Shown here piece by piece: positions 14,228 to 15,458 of a DNA stretch of 15,458 nt. A program made the position numbers and the translations under genes. A model generated the notes under the pieces. That model saw nothing but the letters and a program-made list of their open reading frames with translations. It was not told the DNA's origin and ran no database searches. Location of the stretch: assembly GCA_011321895.1 (NCBI GenBank), contig DROK01000194.1, positions 1 through 15,458 on the forward strand, in the 5' to 3' direction. Source of the stretch: Thermodesulfatator atlanticus. GTDB lineage: Bacteria > Desulfobacterota > Thermodesulfobacteria > Thermodesulfobacteriales > Thermodesulfatatoraceae. Each line of letters starts with the position of its first letter. Within the stretch, counting starts at the first letter, position 1.

Positions 14228-15006
14228 TGGCCTAGTTTCTGGACCTGGCGGAAGATTTTGACAAAGCTATCCAGGTCACGTCTGGAGGCTATGGCCACCA
14301 GTTCTTCTAGTTTTTCCAGATAAGCCTTTCTTATTTTTTCCCCTTCCGGGTTGTCAAACTGGATCAGGGCGTAGAGAAAAGGGTCCTGATCCGCAAAACG
14401 GGAGACGATATCAAGCTGGCGCACAAAGCTGGGGGTGGCTAAACTCTTGATCTTTTCCACGTCAAAATCCGAATCAGCCATCAGTTTCCCCAGGGCCAGA
14501 AGCATGAGGTGGTTAATGACCTGGACCACCGCCATAATCCGGTCATGTTCTACGGGAGAGACTTCGATAACCTGGGCTCCCTGGGCGATGAGGAAGTCTT
14601 TGAACCACTGAAACCACCTCTGCCCCCTTGAGGGCCAGAGGGCCACTTTTTGCCCGGAAAGCCCCGCCTCTCCCGGGCCAAATAAGGGGTGGGCCGCCAC
14701 CACCTCCGCCCTGGTATGGGAGAGCATGAGCTCGTTTTGTGTTTTTTTTAAGGAACAGAAGTCTATAAGGCCCTGGCTGGCCGAGAGTAACGGTCCTACT
14801 TCTTTGACCACTTCTTCAAAGACCGACATGGGTACCGAAAGAAAAATTACGTCGCACCGTCGGGCCAGGTCTGGCCCGGAAAGAGGGGTATTACGGTCAG
14901 CGATCAGGACTTCGTATCCCTCTGCCTCAAAGGCCCGTTTGAACCACCGGCCCATCCGGCCGGCCCCGCCGATTATGCCAAGCAAGGGGTTAGAGACAGG
15001 GGACAT
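14206..15006 (-). CDS. tyrA: Prephenate dehydrogenase
   Basis: A 266-residue, single-domain prephenate dehydrogenase that oxidatively decarboxylates prephenate to 4-hydroxyphenylpyruvate on the way to tyrosine. The NAD loop is IIGGAGRMGRWF (11-22), close to the GGxGxMG of the E. coli T-protein. Then come FLSVPMSVF (55-63), AAHPLFGP (104-111, His106), VEHDRIMAVVQVINH (152-166) and FADQDPFLYALI. There is no chorismate mutase domain ahead of it and no ACT domain behind it, so feedback control by tyrosine would have to come through another route. The ATG lies 17 bases inside the end of the upstream small membrane-protein gene and lacks a clear SD site, so coupled translation is likely. It is convergent with the helicase. 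Confidence 0.88.
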   Translation of the reverse strand: MSPVSNPLLGIIGGAGRMGRWFKRAFEAEGYEVLIADRNTPLSGPDLARRCDVIFLSVPMSVFEEVVKEVGPLLSASQGLIDFCSLKKTQNELMLSHTRAEVVAAHPLFGPGEAGLSGQKVALWPSRGQRWFQWFKDFLIAQGAQVIEVSPVEHDRIMAVVQVINHLMLLALGKLMADSDFDVEKIKSLATPSFVRQLDIVSRFADQDPFLYALIQFDNPEGEKIRKAYLEKLEELVAIASRRDLDSFVKIFRQVQKLGQKIKEGD

Positions 15007-15346
15007 TCTGTTGGGCCAAACGGGAGGCCAGGTGCCGGCAGGCTTCTTTAGTCTCCAGAGGGAGCCAGCGACCGTGGCGGCTCAGGAAATACCAGCGGCC
15101 GTCCCGGTAACGGGCCACCTGCGCCCCGTGGTAACGCATAAGCAATATGATCTTGCGGGCGTTAAGCTCCTGGGCGGCTACCGTGGAGACCGTGGCTTGG
15201 CTCTCAAGCTTTAACCAGAAGTTAAAGACCAGCCCGCCCAAAAGGAACAAAACCAACAATAACGCCAAGACACACTTCTTACCCATCACCAAAACCTTAA
15301 AAACTTTTGTGGCCTTTGCAAGCCTTAATTGCGCCTCAAGGCTCAT
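14990..15346 (-). CDS. Small single-pass membrane protein, unknown
   Basis: A 118-residue protein I do not recognise. A basic N-terminus is followed by one hydrophobic segment (about residues 25-44, VLALLLVLFLLGGLVFNFWL) and a C-terminal part of about 70 residues, which would be outside if the positive-inside rule holds. That part includes LLMRYHGAQVARYRDGRWYFLSRHGRWLPL, two short basic-aromatic strands. The ATG at 15346 overlaps the upstream stop (ATGA), which supports it. An ATG at 15286, with AAGG eight bases before it, would give a 98-residue protein with a more usual membrane-anchor start. The end overlaps tyrA by 17 bases. Function is unknown; being in the tyrA operon does not by itself imply aromatic synthesis. 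Confidence 0.6.
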   Translation of the reverse strand: MSLEAQLRLAKATKVFKVLVMGKKCVLALLLVLFLLGGLVFNFWLKLESQATVSTVAAQELNARKIILLMRYHGAQVARYRDGRWYFLSRHGRWLPLETKEACRHLASRLAQQNVPCL

Positions 15347-15458
15347 TCCCCGTTAATATATTTGTGGGCGTAGAGGCGGACGTGGTGCCCTTCCAAAACG
15401 TGAAAGGTCTGGATCTTTTTAAGGAGGGTGGGAGAAAACTGGCCCAGGGGCAGGTAGA
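15343..15458 (-). CDS. C-terminal end of an unidentified gene
   Basis: The minus strand is open from the right edge to a TGA at 15345-15343, encoding the last 37 residues of a protein that starts outside the window. It reads YLPLGQFSPTLLKKIQTF and ends in HKYINGE. The TGA overlaps the ATG of the small membrane protein (ATGA), the same coupling used elsewhere here, which supports this frame. One of the other two frames is also open across this short stretch, so the call rests on the overlap and the plausible composition. The family cannot be named from this fragment. Confidence 0.5.
   Translation of the reverse strand, partial: YLPLGQFSPTLLKKIQTFHVLEGHHVRLYAHKYINGE

Noticed and set aside
1..15458. 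CRISPR array, transposase, phage genes, tRNA or rRNA
   Set aside because: I looked for regularly spaced repeats, transposase or integrase motifs, cloverleaf and rRNA signatures and saw none; nearly every base is in a recognisable gene.

Overview
The window carries 17 genes or gene fragments, packed with almost no intergenic space (the largest gap is about 107 bases). The host looks like a Gram-negative bacterium: it encodes a BamD outer-membrane assembly lipoprotein, a BamE-like lipoprotein, a lipid-linked-sugar glycosyltransferase and a PAP2 lipid phosphatase. Many charged residues, very compact genes and the MtaD deaminase would suit a thermophilic Desulfobacterota/Thermodesulfobacteriota-type organism. 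That placement is inference; no rRNA, tRNA or marker phylogeny is available here. I see no insertion sequence, phage, CRISPR array or RNA gene.

Layout, left to right. (1) 1-732, minus: a truncated EamA-type permease. (2) 769-2091, plus: MtaD-type S-adenosylhomocysteine/methylthioadenosine deaminase. (3) 2088-3548, minus: an operon of a BamE-like lipoprotein, protein-L-isoaspartate methyltransferase (pcm) and a TIGR00725/LOG-like protein. (4) 3596-4126, plus: an extremely acidic zinc-ribbon protein. (5) 4123-6111, minus: trxA-trxB-bamD, with a good promoter and Shine-Dalgarno (SD) site. (6) 6192-11967, minus: a five-gene run of cysteine desulfurase, MFS exporter, PAP2 phosphatase, GT39/ArnT-like glycosyltransferase and radA, separated by 9-base gaps or ATGA overlaps. 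(7) 12075-14192, plus: a UvrD/PcrA-type helicase. (8) 14206-15458, minus: the tail of an unidentified gene, a small membrane protein and a prephenate dehydrogenase (tyrA).

The genes are mostly housekeeping: redox and sulfur chemistry (thioredoxin system, cysteine desulfurase), SAM by-product recycling beside a SAM-dependent methyltransferase, DNA repair (radA, UvrD-like), outer-membrane assembly and lipid-carrier sugar transfer, and tyrosine synthesis. I did not find a convincing new defence or mobile system. The most notable signals are: several operon heads whose -10 box lies 8-9 bases before the ATG with no SD site, suggesting leaderless mRNAs; two convergent gene pairs that both end inside the same CTAG palindrome; an orphan zinc-ribbon protein whose tail is about 38% Asp/Glu; and a cysteine desulfurase whose active-site loop resembles selenocysteine lyase.
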